38,050 nucleotides of DNA from Vulcanimicrobiota bacterium (lineage in GTDB: Bacteria; Vulcanimicrobiota; Vulcanimicrobiia; Eremiobacterales; Eremiobacteraceae): the NCBI GenBank assembly GCA_019235715.1, contig JAFAKE010000074.1, positions 1 to 38,050 of the forward strand, in the 5' to 3' direction. Of the stretch, positions 8,936 to 17,047 are shown one piece after another. The notes beneath the pieces were generated by a model. It did no database searches. It worked only from the letters and a program-made list of their open reading frames with translations, and was not told the origin of the DNA. The position numbers and the translations under genes were made by a program. Positions within the stretch are counted from its first letter, which is position 1; each line of letters starts with the position of its first letter.

Positions 8936-9911
8936 AAGAGCGCCACGCACGCAGCAGCTCGGACTCGCGCTCGCGCGTCAAACCCGCGCGCAGCTGACGC
9001 GCTAGGCCGACGTCTTTGGTCCACGCCAAGGTGGCGCGCACGGTTTCGTCGAGCGGACGCAGGCGCAAACCTGCCGCGACGGCGCGCGCGGAGCTCGCCC
9101 GCACCATGTCGCTTTCGCCCGACGGGATCCACAGCGGCAGTTCCGTCCACGGCGTGACACCGCGTTCGAGCAGGAACTGCTCGCTCACCCAAACGGGCTC
9201 GCCGCTTTGCGCCGCGGCGCGGGTCGCCGAGATGACGTCAGCCATCGTGAGCGCGCCATATGTGCCGCTCGCGTTGAACGTGCCGGTCACGCCGGAGCGC
9301 AATCCATCGATGATGAAGCCGGCCAGGTCGCGCACATCGATGAACGACACGGGTGCATCCTGCGGCGCCGGCACGAGGACGTCGCCGCCCAGCGCGAAGC
9401 GATGCGGCCAATACGTGAAGCGGTCGCTCGGATCGCGCGGCCCGACGATCAGGCCCGGCCGGATGACGAACGCGCGAGCGCCGAAGCGGTTCGTGACGAC
9501 GTCTTCGCACAACCCCTTGAGCGCGCCGTACGTCTCCGGTTTCACCTCTTCTGTCGCGGGATCGTCTAACTGCACCAACGGTTCATCTTCATCGCCGGCG
9601 CCGCTGAAGTGCTCGGGATAGACGCTCATCGTCGACACGAATGCGTATGCGCCTGCGCGCTCGCCCAGCGCCTCAACCGACGCCTGCACGATTCGCGGAA
9701 CGTAGCCGCAGGTGTCTACAACGGCATCCCAACAGCGCGTTCCTAGGGGGCTAAGATCGTGCCCCCGGTCGCCGGCTATCCACTCCACGCCTTGCGGCGC
9801 CGCACCGGTCTTTCCACGATTGAATATGGTGATGCGATCGCCGCCGGCCTGCGCCGCTTCTATCAGATGCGGTCCGAGGAACTTCGTGCCTCCGATGATG
9901 AGCAGGTTCAT
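8904..9911 (-). CDS. NAD-dependent epimerase/dehydratase family protein
   Basis: A 335-residue extended short-chain dehydrogenase/reductase. The N-terminus M-N-L-L-I-I-G-G-T-K-F-L-G is a variant of the Rossmann G-x-x-G-x-x-G loop (the G-G-T-x-F-x-G subgroup). It is followed by F-N-R-G-K-T, S-T-M-S-V-Y and Y-G-A-L-K, which supply the Tyr-x3-Lys catalytic pair, and V-I-R-P-G-L-I-V-G-P. Members act on nucleotide sugars or similar carbonyl compounds; the substrate is unknown. It begins 6 nt after the aspartic protease-like gene, so it is the last gene of a three-gene operon. Confidence 0.87.
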   Translation of the reverse strand: MNLLIIGGTKFLGPHLIEAAQAGGDRITIFNRGKTGAAPQGVEWIAGDRGHDLSPLGTRCWDAVVDTCGYVPRIVQASVEALGERAGAYAFVSTMSVYPEHFSGAGDEDEPLVQLDDPATEEVKPETYGALKGLCEDVVTNRFGARAFVIRPGLIVGPRDPSDRFTYWPHRFALGGDVLVPAPQDAPVSFIDVRDLAGFIIDGLRSGVTGTFNASGTYGALTMADVISATRAAAQSGEPVWVSEQFLLERGVTPWTELPLWIPSGESDMVRASSARAVAAGLRLRPLDETVRATLAWTKDVGLARQLRAGLTRERESELLRAWRSSTEMAATSQT

Positions 9912-9917
9912 CGGCGT

Positions 9918-10793
9918 TCAGTCGAACGCGGCGATGCCGCGCACGTAGTCGAGCATGAGCACATGGAACGCCCAGCCATTTGAGCCAAGCTTGCCGGCGA
10001 CGTGTTCGCCTTCGAACACGTCGTCGCCCGGACGTGTCGTGAACGATACCGCGCCCATCGGCACGTCGAGGATGCGCACTTCGGGCACCTCGATCCAGTC
10101 GATGCCGGCAGCGATGTTGCGCACGCTCCACTCCGGATGCGCGCCATGCCATTTCGCGAAACGCTCGTGGGTGATGAAGCTGGTTGCGACGACGCTGCCC
10201 GTGCGCTCGACCAGCGATGCGGCCGTGTCGAGCATCATCTCGATGAGCTCGCCCTCGACCACGACCGGCAGCGACGGATAGTTCGGCGTCGGAAAGTGGA
10301 GCTTGACGGGATTGATCGCATCGGAGGTTATCGAGCGCCCATCGGGATGCCACGTGATCGCCTGGTTGCGATAGTCGATCGTCCACACGCGGCCTGCGAA
10401 CCACGAGCTGCCCAGTTGCACGTCGACTCCCGCCAAAATGGCATCCTTCGGATCCGGCGCGATCACGGGCAGCGTTCCATCGCCGCCCACCGGCGGCAAA
10501 GGCGGCACGAATTGCGGCAACGCTGCACGGCCGTTATTGACCGGCGAGCGCGTACGCTGTGCGAACGAGTTCGCGATAAACCCGCCGCCGTCGGTGTCGA
10601 GCCACGCCAGCGCGCGCGAGCCGTCGCTCGCCGACAAATGCAAGAATGGACGGCCGCCCTTGAACAGCGCCGGCAAGTCGAGATCCGGCGCGGCAGTGCC
10701 GGCGGCGAGCGCGCGGCCGACGTGGGCGCCGTCCATCAAGCCGAGAGCTGCGGCGAACGCGCCGGCACCGCGCAGAAACCAGGCTCGTCTCAC
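9918..10793 (-). CDS. Secreted retropepsin-like aspartic protease homologue
   Basis: 291 residues starting with GTG in a GTGA overlap with the osmC-like stop. The N-terminus R-R-A-W-F-L-R-G-A-G followed by a hydrophobic stretch resembles a twin-arginine signal. Two clan-AA half domains can be seen. The first has A-W-L-D-T-D-G-G (Asp66), where the usual third Gly of D-T-G is Asp. The second has M-M-L-D-T-A-A-S (Asp189) and ends L-G-S-N-G-W-A-F-H-V-L-M-L-D-Y, the usual C-terminal pattern. It may be an active periplasmic or extracytoplasmic protease, or a degenerate relative. Confidence 0.68.
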   Translation of the reverse strand: MRRAWFLRGAGAFAAALGLMDGAHVGRALAAGTAAPDLDLPALFKGGRPFLHLSASDGSRALAWLDTDGGGFIANSFAQRTRSPVNNGRAALPQFVPPLPPVGGDGTLPVIAPDPKDAILAGVDVQLGSSWFAGRVWTIDYRNQAITWHPDGRSITSDAINPVKLHFPTPNYPSLPVVVEGELIEMMLDTAASLVERTGSVVATSFITHERFAKWHGAHPEWSVRNIAAGIDWIEVPEVRILDVPMGAVSFTTRPGDDVFEGEHVAGKLGSNGWAFHVLMLDYVRGIAAFD

Positions 10794-11218
10794 CGCTTGA
10801 GCGTCGCGTTAAGCGTTACGTTCACGCTGGCAAGCGCCACCGATACCGGACACGTCTTCTTCGCCTCGTCCGCGATGGCTTTGAACTGCGCTTCGTCGAT
10901 CCCCGGAACGACGGCATTCGTCGTGAGCGCGATCGAAGTGATGCGATAGCCTTCCGGCTTCTGCTCGATCGTCAGCGCAGCACTTGTGTCAATACTCGTC
11001 GGCGGGTGACCCGCCCGCGTGAGCGCCGCGGCGGTCGCCATGCTGAAGCAGCCCGCGTGCGCGGCAGCGATCAGCTCCTCCGGATTGGTGCCCTTGCCTT
11101 CGCCGAAACGCGAGTCGAAGCTGTATGCGCCATCGAACGCGCCGCTTCCAAATCGCATATGGCCGCCGCCGCCTCGCAGATCGCCGCTCCATTGAGCCTG
11201 TGCAGTACGTATGGGCAT
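10790..11218 (-). CDS. osmC: OsmC-family peroxiredoxin
   Basis: Thiol-dependent peroxidase that detoxifies organic hydroperoxides in the cytoplasm. At 142 residues it is full length for OsmC/Ohr proteins. Both conserved redox cysteines are present: Cys57 in H-A-G-C-F-S-M-A and Cys123 in K-T-C-P-V-S. The N-terminal W-x-G-D-L-x-G-G-x-G and N-P-E-E-L-I-A-A-A-H segments fit the OsmC rather than Ohr branch. Upstream AAAGGAT at about 7 nt is a good ribosome site. First gene of the operon with the retropepsin-like and epimerase genes. Confidence 0.92.
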   Translation of the reverse strand: MPIRTAQAQWSGDLRGGGGHMRFGSGAFDGAYSFDSRFGEGKGTNPEELIAAAHAGCFSMATAAALTRAGHPPTSIDTSAALTIEQKPEGYRITSIALTTNAVVPGIDEAQFKAIADEAKKTCPVSVALASVNVTLNATLKR

Positions 11219-11360
11219 CGTTATCCTTTCGTATCCTTTCGATAAGGCAATGTCGTCGGCCGCGGCTTAACCCAGCCTCTTGGCGCGTCCTGCCGCGTGT
11301 GCATCGATCGCCGCACTGCGTTCAAAGGTCACACGCGACGCGGCACAAAACGGGCAGGCG

Positions 11361-12359
11361 GTGAGATATTTCGTCACGGGCGCCACCGGTTTCGTCGGCG
11401 GAGCAGTCGCGCGGCAACTCGTCCAAGCGGGCCACGCGGTCATCGCCCTCGCCCGCGATCCGTCGAGGGCGCGCCATCTTACCAAACTCGGCGTGACGAT
11501 CGCTTCCGGCGACGTCACCGATGCTGCAAGCCTGCGCGCGCCGATGACCGGCGTTGACGGCGTCTTTCACATCGCCGGCTGGTACAAGATAGGCGAGCGC
11601 GACCGCTCGCCTGGCGCGGCGATCAACATCGAGGGCACGCGCAATGTGCTCACCGTCATGAAGCAGCTGGAGATCCCCAAGGGGGTCTACACGAGTACAC
11701 TTGCCGTCAACGGCGATACGCATGGCGCGCTCGTGGACGAATCGTATCGCACAACGGGCGGGCCATGGTTATCCGAATACGACCGTACGAAATGGGTCGC
11801 ACATCACGAGGTCGCCGAGCCGATGATGCGCGGCGGCTTGCCGCTCGTCATCGTCATGCCGGGAGCCGTCTATGGACCCAACGATCCGAGCGCGCTCGGC
11901 GATATGCTGCGCATGTACCTCAAGCGCCGGCTGCCCCTGACGCCGCGCGACACCGCGTTGTGCTGGGGCTTCCTCGACGACATCGCGCGAGCGCACATCC
12001 TCGCGATGGAAAAAGGCAGGACCGGCGAGTCCTACATCATAGCCGGCCCGCCACATACGCTGACCGACGTTTTTGCGACTGCTGCACGCATCACCGGCAT
12101 TCGGGCGCCGCGCTTTCACCCAAGACCGACGACGATGCGCGCGATGGCTGCCCTGATGAGCGTGCTGGGAGCGCTCGTCCCCTTGCCCTCGACCTTCACC
12201 GGCGAAGCGTTGCGCGCGAGCGCCGGCGTGACGTATATCGGCGATAACGCAAAGGCAAAGCGCGAGTTCGGCTACGACCCGCGCCCGATCGAGCCCGGTT
12301 TGCGCGCAACGCTCACCTCCGAGATGCAGCGCCTCGGCATGACTGCGCTCGCGGCATGA
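11361..12359 (+). CDS. NAD-dependent epimerase/dehydratase family protein
   Basis: 332 residues from GTG 11361 (V-R-Y-F-V-T-G-A-T-G-F-V-G), where the Rossmann strand begins as in the family; an in-frame TTG at 11280 would add 27 unconserved residues. Catalytic features are S-T-L-A-V-N-G and a Tyr-x3-Lys site in S-E-Y-D-R-T-K, followed by M-P-G-A-V-Y-G-P-N-D-P-S. The family is the dihydroflavonol reductase/hopanoid-associated sugar epimerase type of extended SDR. The exact substrate is not predictable. Its stop overlaps the start of the uracil-DNA glycosylase gene in ATGA. Confidence 0.85.
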   Translation: MRYFVTGATGFVGGAVARQLVQAGHAVIALARDPSRARHLTKLGVTIASGDVTDAASLRAPMTGVDGVFHIAGWYKIGERDRSPGAAINIEGTRNVLTVMKQLEIPKGVYTSTLAVNGDTHGALVDESYRTTGGPWLSEYDRTKWVAHHEVAEPMMRGGLPLVIVMPGAVYGPNDPSALGDMLRMYLKRRLPLTPRDTALCWGFLDDIARAHILAMEKGRTGESYIIAGPPHTLTDVFATAARITGIRAPRFHPRPTTMRAMAALMSVLGALVPLPSTFTGEALRASAGVTYIGDNAKAKREFGYDPRPIEPGLRATLTSEMQRLGMTALAA

Positions 12360-13066
12360 CGCTCGCTCGTGTTCGCCGGCGCATCGTCGCATGCCGGCGC
12401 TGTCCGGAGCTGCGCCGCTACTGCGCCGGGATCGCGCGCGTGCGCAAACGCGAGTTTGCGACGCAGACCTACTGGGGCAAGCCGGTGCCGAGCAGCGGCC
12501 CCGCCGATGCACGCCTGTTGATCGTCGGACTCGCACCCGCGGCCCACGGCGGCAATCGCACCGGGCGCATGTTCACGGGCGACGGTTCGGCGTCGTGGCT
12601 GGCACCCGCGCTGTACGCGACGGGGTTTGCGACGCAGCCGACCTCCGAGCACCGCGGCGACGGCTTTGAATTGGTCGAAGCATTCATGACTGCGGCGCTG
12701 CGCTGCGCACCGCCCAAGAATAAGCCCAAACCGCATCAGATCGCGAACTGCGCAGAGCACATGCGCGCCGAGCTCGCGCTGTTGCGACGCCTCCAGGTCG
12801 TCATCGGTCTGGGCAAGATCGGCTTTGACATCGCGTATGACCGGCTGCGCGAACGCGGTTATGCCGCCGAAGGTCGGCGGCGTCCGCGCTTCTCTCACGG
12901 AGCCGAGTGCACGCTGCGGGCGCCGGACAAGCCGGCGCTCACGCTGTTAGGCAGTTACCATCCCAGCCGGCAGAACACGAACACCGGTAAACTCACGGCA
13001 GCGATGCTCAAAACGGTTTTCGCGCGTGCGCGCGCGTTGCTGCGTGCGCGCGCGCAAGCAGCCTAA
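12356..13066 (+). CDS. Uracil-DNA glycosylase family 5 (UDGb)
   Basis: Removes uracil and other deaminated bases from DNA in base-excision repair. The 236-residue protein has the family-5 motif G-L-A-P-A-A-H-G-G-N-R-T-G-R-M-F-T-G-D (about residues 57-75) and motif G-S-Y-H-P-S-R-Q-N near the C-terminus. N-terminal C-R-R-C plus later cysteines, including C-A-P-P, are the expected 4Fe-4S ligands. Alanine in place of the catalytic Asp/Asn in G-L-A-P-A is normal for family 5. The Ala/Arg-rich C-terminus is a run of GCG/CGC codons. It is translationally coupled to the upstream epimerase (ATGA overlap) and shares CTAA with the convergent dehydrogenase stop. Confidence 0.93.
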   Translation: MTLARVRRRIVACRRCPELRRYCAGIARVRKREFATQTYWGKPVPSSGPADARLLIVGLAPAAHGGNRTGRMFTGDGSASWLAPALYATGFATQPTSEHRGDGFELVEAFMTAALRCAPPKNKPKPHQIANCAEHMRAELALLRRLQVVIGLGKIGFDIAYDRLRERGYAAEGRRRPRFSHGAECTLRAPDKPALTLLGSYHPSRQNTNTGKLTAAMLKTVFARARALLRARAQAA

Positions 13067-14025
13067 GTGCGCGGCCTTGCGGCGAACGCCTTGATCGCGG
13101 CGACGATGCGCTCGGTGCGCCGTCGGACTGCCGGCTCCGTCCAGCCGCTGTAGTGCGGCGTCATGATGACGTTGTCCAAAGCGGCGAAATCATGATCGGC
13201 CGGCGCGCACGGCGCGCCGGGCCGATCTGGATAATGGTACCACACGTCGAGGATCGCACCGGCGATGCGCTTGGCGCGCAGCGCTTCGTAGAGGTCGCCC
13301 TCGACGACGACAGCTGCGCGCGCGACATTGATGAGCACCGCGCCTGGCTTCATCAGCGCCAGGCGGCGCGCGTCAAAAGCGCCGCGCGTCACATCGGAGA
13401 GCTCGCAGCAGATGACGACTGCATCGGCCCAACGCACGAGATCGTCAACCGCGGCGCCGTCGCAAAGAGCGCCGATCTCCATCTCTAGTCCCGGCGGCGG
13501 CACAGCGCGCTGCGGATGCATCGTCACGGCGCGGCACTGCAGGCCGAACGCCGCGGCGCGCTTCGCCACTTCGTGGCCTATGCGCCCGAAACCGAACAAA
13601 CCCAACGATGAGCCGTAGATCTCTTCGACAAAAACCTTTGAGATGAATCCGTACGCCCAGTCGCCGGCGCGCAGCCGGCGATCCGCGTCGATCAGCTTGC
13701 GCCGGAACGCGACGAGCGTCGCGATGACATACTCGGCGATCGGCTCTTCGGTGCCGCCTGAACTGATCACCTCGACACCTTGCGGCACGTATGCGCGATC
13801 GATGTTCTCCGTGCCCGCCCACGGACATACGATGAGCTTTAGGGCGCCCGCGCGGCGCGCCATCTCGCGATCGAAGCGGCCGCTGACGAGTATCTCGGCG
13901 CGCGGCAAAGCGCGTTCGAGCGCAGCGGCGTCATCGTCGCGCACCAAGGCGACCGAGCACGCGGGCTCGAGCCGCTCTTTCAGCCGAGCCGCCCAGGGCG
14001 CCCATGTCACGATAAGCACTTCCAT
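13063..14025 (-). CDS. D-isomer-specific 2-hydroxyacid dehydrogenase
   Basis: 320 residues, cytoplasmic NAD(P)-dependent oxidoreductase of the D-2-hydroxyacid family. The nucleotide loop is G-L-F-G-F-G-R-I-G at about residues 142-150; the active-site arginine lies in I-N-V-A-R-A-A-V-V and the histidine in M-T-P-H-Y-S-G-W-T. The family more often has N-V-A-R-G; the Ala is a mild variant. Phosphoglycerate, glyoxylate/hydroxypyruvate and other 2-oxoacids are all possible substrates. The start codon shares one base with the methyltransferase stop (TGATG), so the two are coupled. Confidence 0.9.
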   Translation of the reverse strand: MEVLIVTWAPWAARLKERLEPACSVALVRDDDAAALERALPRAEILVSGRFDREMARRAGALKLIVCPWAGTENIDRAYVPQGVEVISSGGTEEPIAEYVIATLVAFRRKLIDADRRLRAGDWAYGFISKVFVEEIYGSSLGLFGFGRIGHEVAKRAAAFGLQCRAVTMHPQRAVPPPGLEMEIGALCDGAAVDDLVRWADAVVICCELSDVTRGAFDARRLALMKPGAVLINVARAAVVVEGDLYEALRAKRIAGAILDVWYHYPDRPGAPCAPADHDFAALDNVIMTPHYSGWTEPAVRRRTERIVAAIKAFAARPRT

Positions 14026-14825
14026 CAGCGCTTGCGCATGACAACGACCATTTGCCAGGCCTCGTCGCGCGTGCCCAGCGGCACATCCGGCGTGAGGTCG
14101 CCGTGCCAGCCGACGACGTCGAAACAGCCGCTTGCTGCTGCGGCGTGGCGCAGCCCGCTGCGCAGCCAGATGCGGTACTGGAGCCGATCGACGATGCGCA
14201 CCGTCTTTCGCCCGGTGCGGTAGCGCGCCTCGATCTCGATAAGAGGCTCGAAGGTCTCTTCGATCGGGTCAACCCGCGTGTGCGCGAAACGCGTCGAGAT
14301 GACGACATCCGGATAGCGCATCGTCCAGCGCGTCCGGCTGCGCGACCGAATGCCCGCGAAGAAATCGCCCGGATGCGTCAGCTCCGCGACGAACAGCCCG
14401 CCGCGCCGCAGCGCACCCGCGGTCGCGCGCAGGGTCGCTATCGCATCGGCGTCCGTCGTATTGTGACAAAACGAGTCGAACAGGCAATAGGCAAGATCGA
14501 CGCGGCGCGGTAGGCGAAACGTGCGCATGTCGCCGCGAATCAGCTCGACGGCCGCTCCATCCCGGCGCGCGAGGCTGCGCGCGTAGGCGAGCATCTCGCG
14601 ATTCGTGTCCAGACCGTACGCGCGGATTCCGCGTGTGGCCAGCTCGCGCAAGTGATGGGCGGGCCCGCAGCAGAGCTCGAGGGCCGCGCGCACCGGTGAT
14701 GCGCCATAGCGGCGCGCAAGCGCGAGCAGGCCGTCGGATTGCTCGGCGAAATCGCGGAATCCAAACGCGAGATCGTAAAGCCGCGGGTGCTCGAACAGCG
14801 TCCTGTTACGGGCAGACGAGGACAT
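14025..14825 (-). CDS. Class I SAM-dependent methyltransferase
   Basis: 266 residues with the Rossmann methyltransferase order: motif I A-L-E-L-C-C-G-P-A-H-H, acidic loop G-L-D-T-N (about residue 73), motif II with G-D-M-R-T-F, and V-D-L-A-Y-C-L-F-D-S-F. The substrate is not identifiable. It overlaps the end of the disulfide oxidoreductase gene by 20 nt and the start of the dehydrogenase gene by 1 nt, forming the middle of a three-gene operon. Confidence 0.85.
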   Translation of the reverse strand: MSSSARNRTLFEHPRLYDLAFGFRDFAEQSDGLLALARRYGASPVRAALELCCGPAHHLRELATRGIRAYGLDTNREMLAYARSLARRDGAAVELIRGDMRTFRLPRRVDLAYCLFDSFCHNTTDADAIATLRATAGALRRGGLFVAELTHPGDFFAGIRSRSRTRWTMRYPDVVISTRFAHTRVDPIEETFEPLIEIEARYRTGRKTVRIVDRLQYRIWLRSGLRHAAAASGCFDVVGWHGDLTPDVPLGTRDEAWQMVVVMRKR

Positions 14826-16206
14826 GCGTTTGGCCTTCGAGCCGTTCGCATAGCTCTTCGGCCGGATATGTCAGAATTTCCGACAGCGTCGGGTGCAGGT
14901 GCGGCATCTCGATGACGTCGCGCACGTTGGCATGGAAATATAGCAGCGCGATCGCCTCGTGAATCAAGTCCGCCGCCTCTGCCCCAACGATAGCGACGCC
15001 GAGCATGGTGCCGTCAGGCGCGGCGAGGATCTTCGCAAAGCCGGCCGTGACGTTGGCGGAGATGGCCTTGCCAAGATCGTTGAACGGGAAGGATGACGCG
15101 ACGTACTCGATGCCGCGCGCCTTGCACTCGCGCTCAGTCCGGCCGGCGATCGCGACTTGCGGGTCCGTGAAGACGGCGCGCGCGCGCTGCAGATCCAAGT
15201 TCGCCTTGCTCATGCCGTCGCCGAAGGCATTGCGCACGGCGAGTTGGCCCTCGTACACAGCGACGTGCACGAGCTCGTTGTTCCCCGTGATGTCGCCGGC
15301 GGCGAAGATGTCGGGGTTGCTCGTGCGCATGTACTCGTCGATCTTGACGCCGCGCCGGTCGAACTCGACGCCTGCCGACTCAAGGCCGAATCCATCGACG
15401 TTGGGGCGCCGGCCCAACGCCATGAAGATCTCATCCGCCTCGAACACGAGCTCCTCTCGGCCGCGCTGGGCCACGACACGCCTGCGCTGCCCCGTACGCT
15501 CAACGCGTTTGATCGCCAGCTCCGTACGCAGCTCGATGCCGTCTTCTTCGAGCGCGGCGCCCAGCGCGGCGCCGACATCTTCGTCCTCCTGCGAGAGCAC
15601 GGTGCGGCTGCGCTGCAACATCGTGACCGTGCAACCCATGCGGCGCAAGTACTGTGCGAGTTCGCAGCCTGTCGGGCCGCCGCCCAGCGTGATGAAGCTG
15701 GCGGGCGGATGCTCCAGCTCCAGCACGTCGTCGCTGGTCAGGTAGCCGGCCTCGCGCAAGCCCGGGATGTCGGGCACGTTGATGAGCGAACCCATCGCCA
15801 ACAAGAACTTGGCAGCGCGCAGCGTGTCTGCGCCGATCTGCAGTTCGCGTGGACCAGTGAAGCGTGGCTGGCCGCGGAACAGCGGAAACTGCTTGATCTG
15901 CTCGACGCGGTAGTCGGCGAAGCCTTCGATGATGCGCCGCTTGCGAGCGACGACAGCCGGCACGTCTGGCGTGACGTCGGCGACGTGGATGCCGACTTCG
16001 CCGGCCGTGCGCGCGAGATGCGCGACTTCGGCAGAGCGCAGCTCCGTCTTGGAGGGCATGCAGCCGCGCAAAATGCACAATCCGCCGAGTTGTGCATCGC
16101 CCTCGGCGAATGCCACGCGCTTGCCGAGCCTGCGCGCGGTGGTTGCGCCGGCAAACCCGGCGCTGCCGGCGCCGACGACGCACAGATCGAACTCATGCGT
16201 GCTCAT
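14806..16206 (-). CDS. FAD-dependent pyridine nucleotide-disulfide oxidoreductase (dihydrolipoamide dehydrogenase/mercuric reductase-like)
   Basis: 466 residues from ATG 16206, preceded by AGGAAGAGG; the longer open frame to 16455 lies over the divergent gene and is unsupported. The FAD loop is V-V-G-A-G-S-A-G at residues 10-17, the redox-active disulfide C-x4-C is Cys44/Cys49 (G-G-L-C-I-L-R-G-C-M-P-S-K), and the NAD loop is G-G-G-P-T-G-C-E. The C-terminal H-L-H-P-T-L-S-E motif gives the His-Glu pair of class I disulfide reductases. The GPTG-C-E loop and absence of pyruvate dehydrogenase neighbours leave the partner substrate open; no metal-binding cysteine pair of MerA is present at the C-terminus. 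Confidence 0.9.
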   Translation of the reverse strand: MSTHEFDLCVVGAGSAGFAGATTARRLGKRVAFAEGDAQLGGLCILRGCMPSKTELRSAEVAHLARTAGEVGIHVADVTPDVPAVVARKRRIIEGFADYRVEQIKQFPLFRGQPRFTGPRELQIGADTLRAAKFLLAMGSLINVPDIPGLREAGYLTSDDVLELEHPPASFITLGGGPTGCELAQYLRRMGCTVTMLQRSRTVLSQEDEDVGAALGAALEEDGIELRTELAIKRVERTGQRRRVVAQRGREELVFEADEIFMALGRRPNVDGFGLESAGVEFDRRGVKIDEYMRTSNPDIFAAGDITGNNELVHVAVYEGQLAVRNAFGDGMSKANLDLQRARAVFTDPQVAIAGRTERECKARGIEYVASSFPFNDLGKAISANVTAGFAKILAAPDGTMLGVAIVGAEAADLIHEAIALLYFHANVRDVIEMPHLHPTLSEILTYPAEELCERLEGQTHVLVCP

Positions 16207-16303
16207 GGCCGCGCCTCTTCCTCGCATCTGTGCGTCAAAGCCTTTCCCGCGCTGCACGAGGGTGCGACAAGGCAAACGCAGCCCGCGCACGCAAACGCGC
16301 GGA

Positions 16304-17023
16304 ATGAAATCGATCCGATTCCATGTCGATGGCGAAACGCTGAGCGGAACGATCGAGGGCGAGATGGCCGTGGCGCGCGATCGGCGCTGGCCGCTCGCAC
16401 GCGTCGCTCTGCTCGCGCCGGTGCTTCCGTCCAAGATCATCGGTGTCGGCCGCAACTATGCCGATCATGCGGCTGAGCTCGGCAACGCGCTTCCTAAAGA
16501 ACCGCTGCTTTTTCTCAAAGCGCCGTCGGCGCTGCTCGATCCTGGCGCGAACATCGTCTATCCGCGCCAAAGCACGCGTGTGGATTACGAAGGGGAGCTT
16601 GCCGTCGTCATCGGCCTGCGCTGCCGTGACGTCTCGCGCGCAAACGCGTTCGACGTGATCGCAGGCTATACTATTTGCAACGACGTCACGGCACGCGACC
16701 TGCAGCAGCACGACGGCCAGTGGGCGCGAGCAAAGGGGTTCGACACGTTCGCGCCGCTCGGACCGTGCGTCGTTTCAGATCTCGACCCTGCGGAGCTGCG
16801 CATCCAGACGCGGCTCAATGGCGCCGTCAAACAGGACTGCGCGACGAATAGGCTGATCTTCGACGTGCCCGCCCTGATCGAATACATCAGCGCGGCCTTC
16901 ACGCTCGAGCCAGGCGATGTCATCGCCACCGGAACCCCGAGTGGCATCGCTCCGATGCAGCGCGGTGACGAAGTCAGCGTGACGATCGAAGGGATCGGCA
17001 CGCTGACGAATCGCGTCGTGTGA
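16304..17023 (+). CDS. Fumarylacetoacetate hydrolase (FAH) family protein
   Basis: 239 residues from ATG 16304. It carries the whole FAH-fold pattern: G-V-G-R-N-Y-A-D-H-A-x-E, V-D-Y-E-G-E-L-A-V-V-I-G (metal-binding glutamates), N-D-V-T-A-R-D, the lysine and aspartate in K-G-F-D-T-F, and A-T-G-T-P-S-G. Members hydrolyse or decarboxylate oxaloacetate, acylpyruvates or aromatic ring-cleavage products using Mg2+. The short N-terminal domain and lone setting fit the YcgM/acylpyruvase-type branch, but specificity is not proven. Divergent from the disulfide oxidoreductase gene across about 100 nt. Confidence 0.9.
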   Translation: MKSIRFHVDGETLSGTIEGEMAVARDRRWPLARVALLAPVLPSKIIGVGRNYADHAAELGNALPKEPLLFLKAPSALLDPGANIVYPRQSTRVDYEGELAVVIGLRCRDVSRANAFDVIAGYTICNDVTARDLQQHDGQWARAKGFDTFAPLGPCVVSDLDPAELRIQTRLNGAVKQDCATNRLIFDVPALIEYISAAFTLEPGDVIATGTPSGIAPMQRGDEVSVTIEGIGTLTNRVV

Positions 17024-17047
17024 GACTGAGCCTCCTTTGGCGCGTGA

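Noticed and set aside
11219-11245. Short direct repeat TATCCTTTCG upstream of osmC as an operator
   Set aside because: Only two imperfect copies of 9-10 nt, and one supplies the ribosome-binding site; not enough to call a regulator site.
13015-13060. Alternating GC repeat (possible Z-DNA or replication element)
   Set aside because: It is the GCG/CGC codon run encoding the Ala/Arg tail of the uracil-DNA glycosylase; no perfect inverted repeat or array.
15157-16476. 439-codon plus-strand open frame opposite the disulfide oxidoreductase
   Set aside because: Antisense shadow of a well-conserved gene; composition is His/Arg/Ala-rich with no domain.
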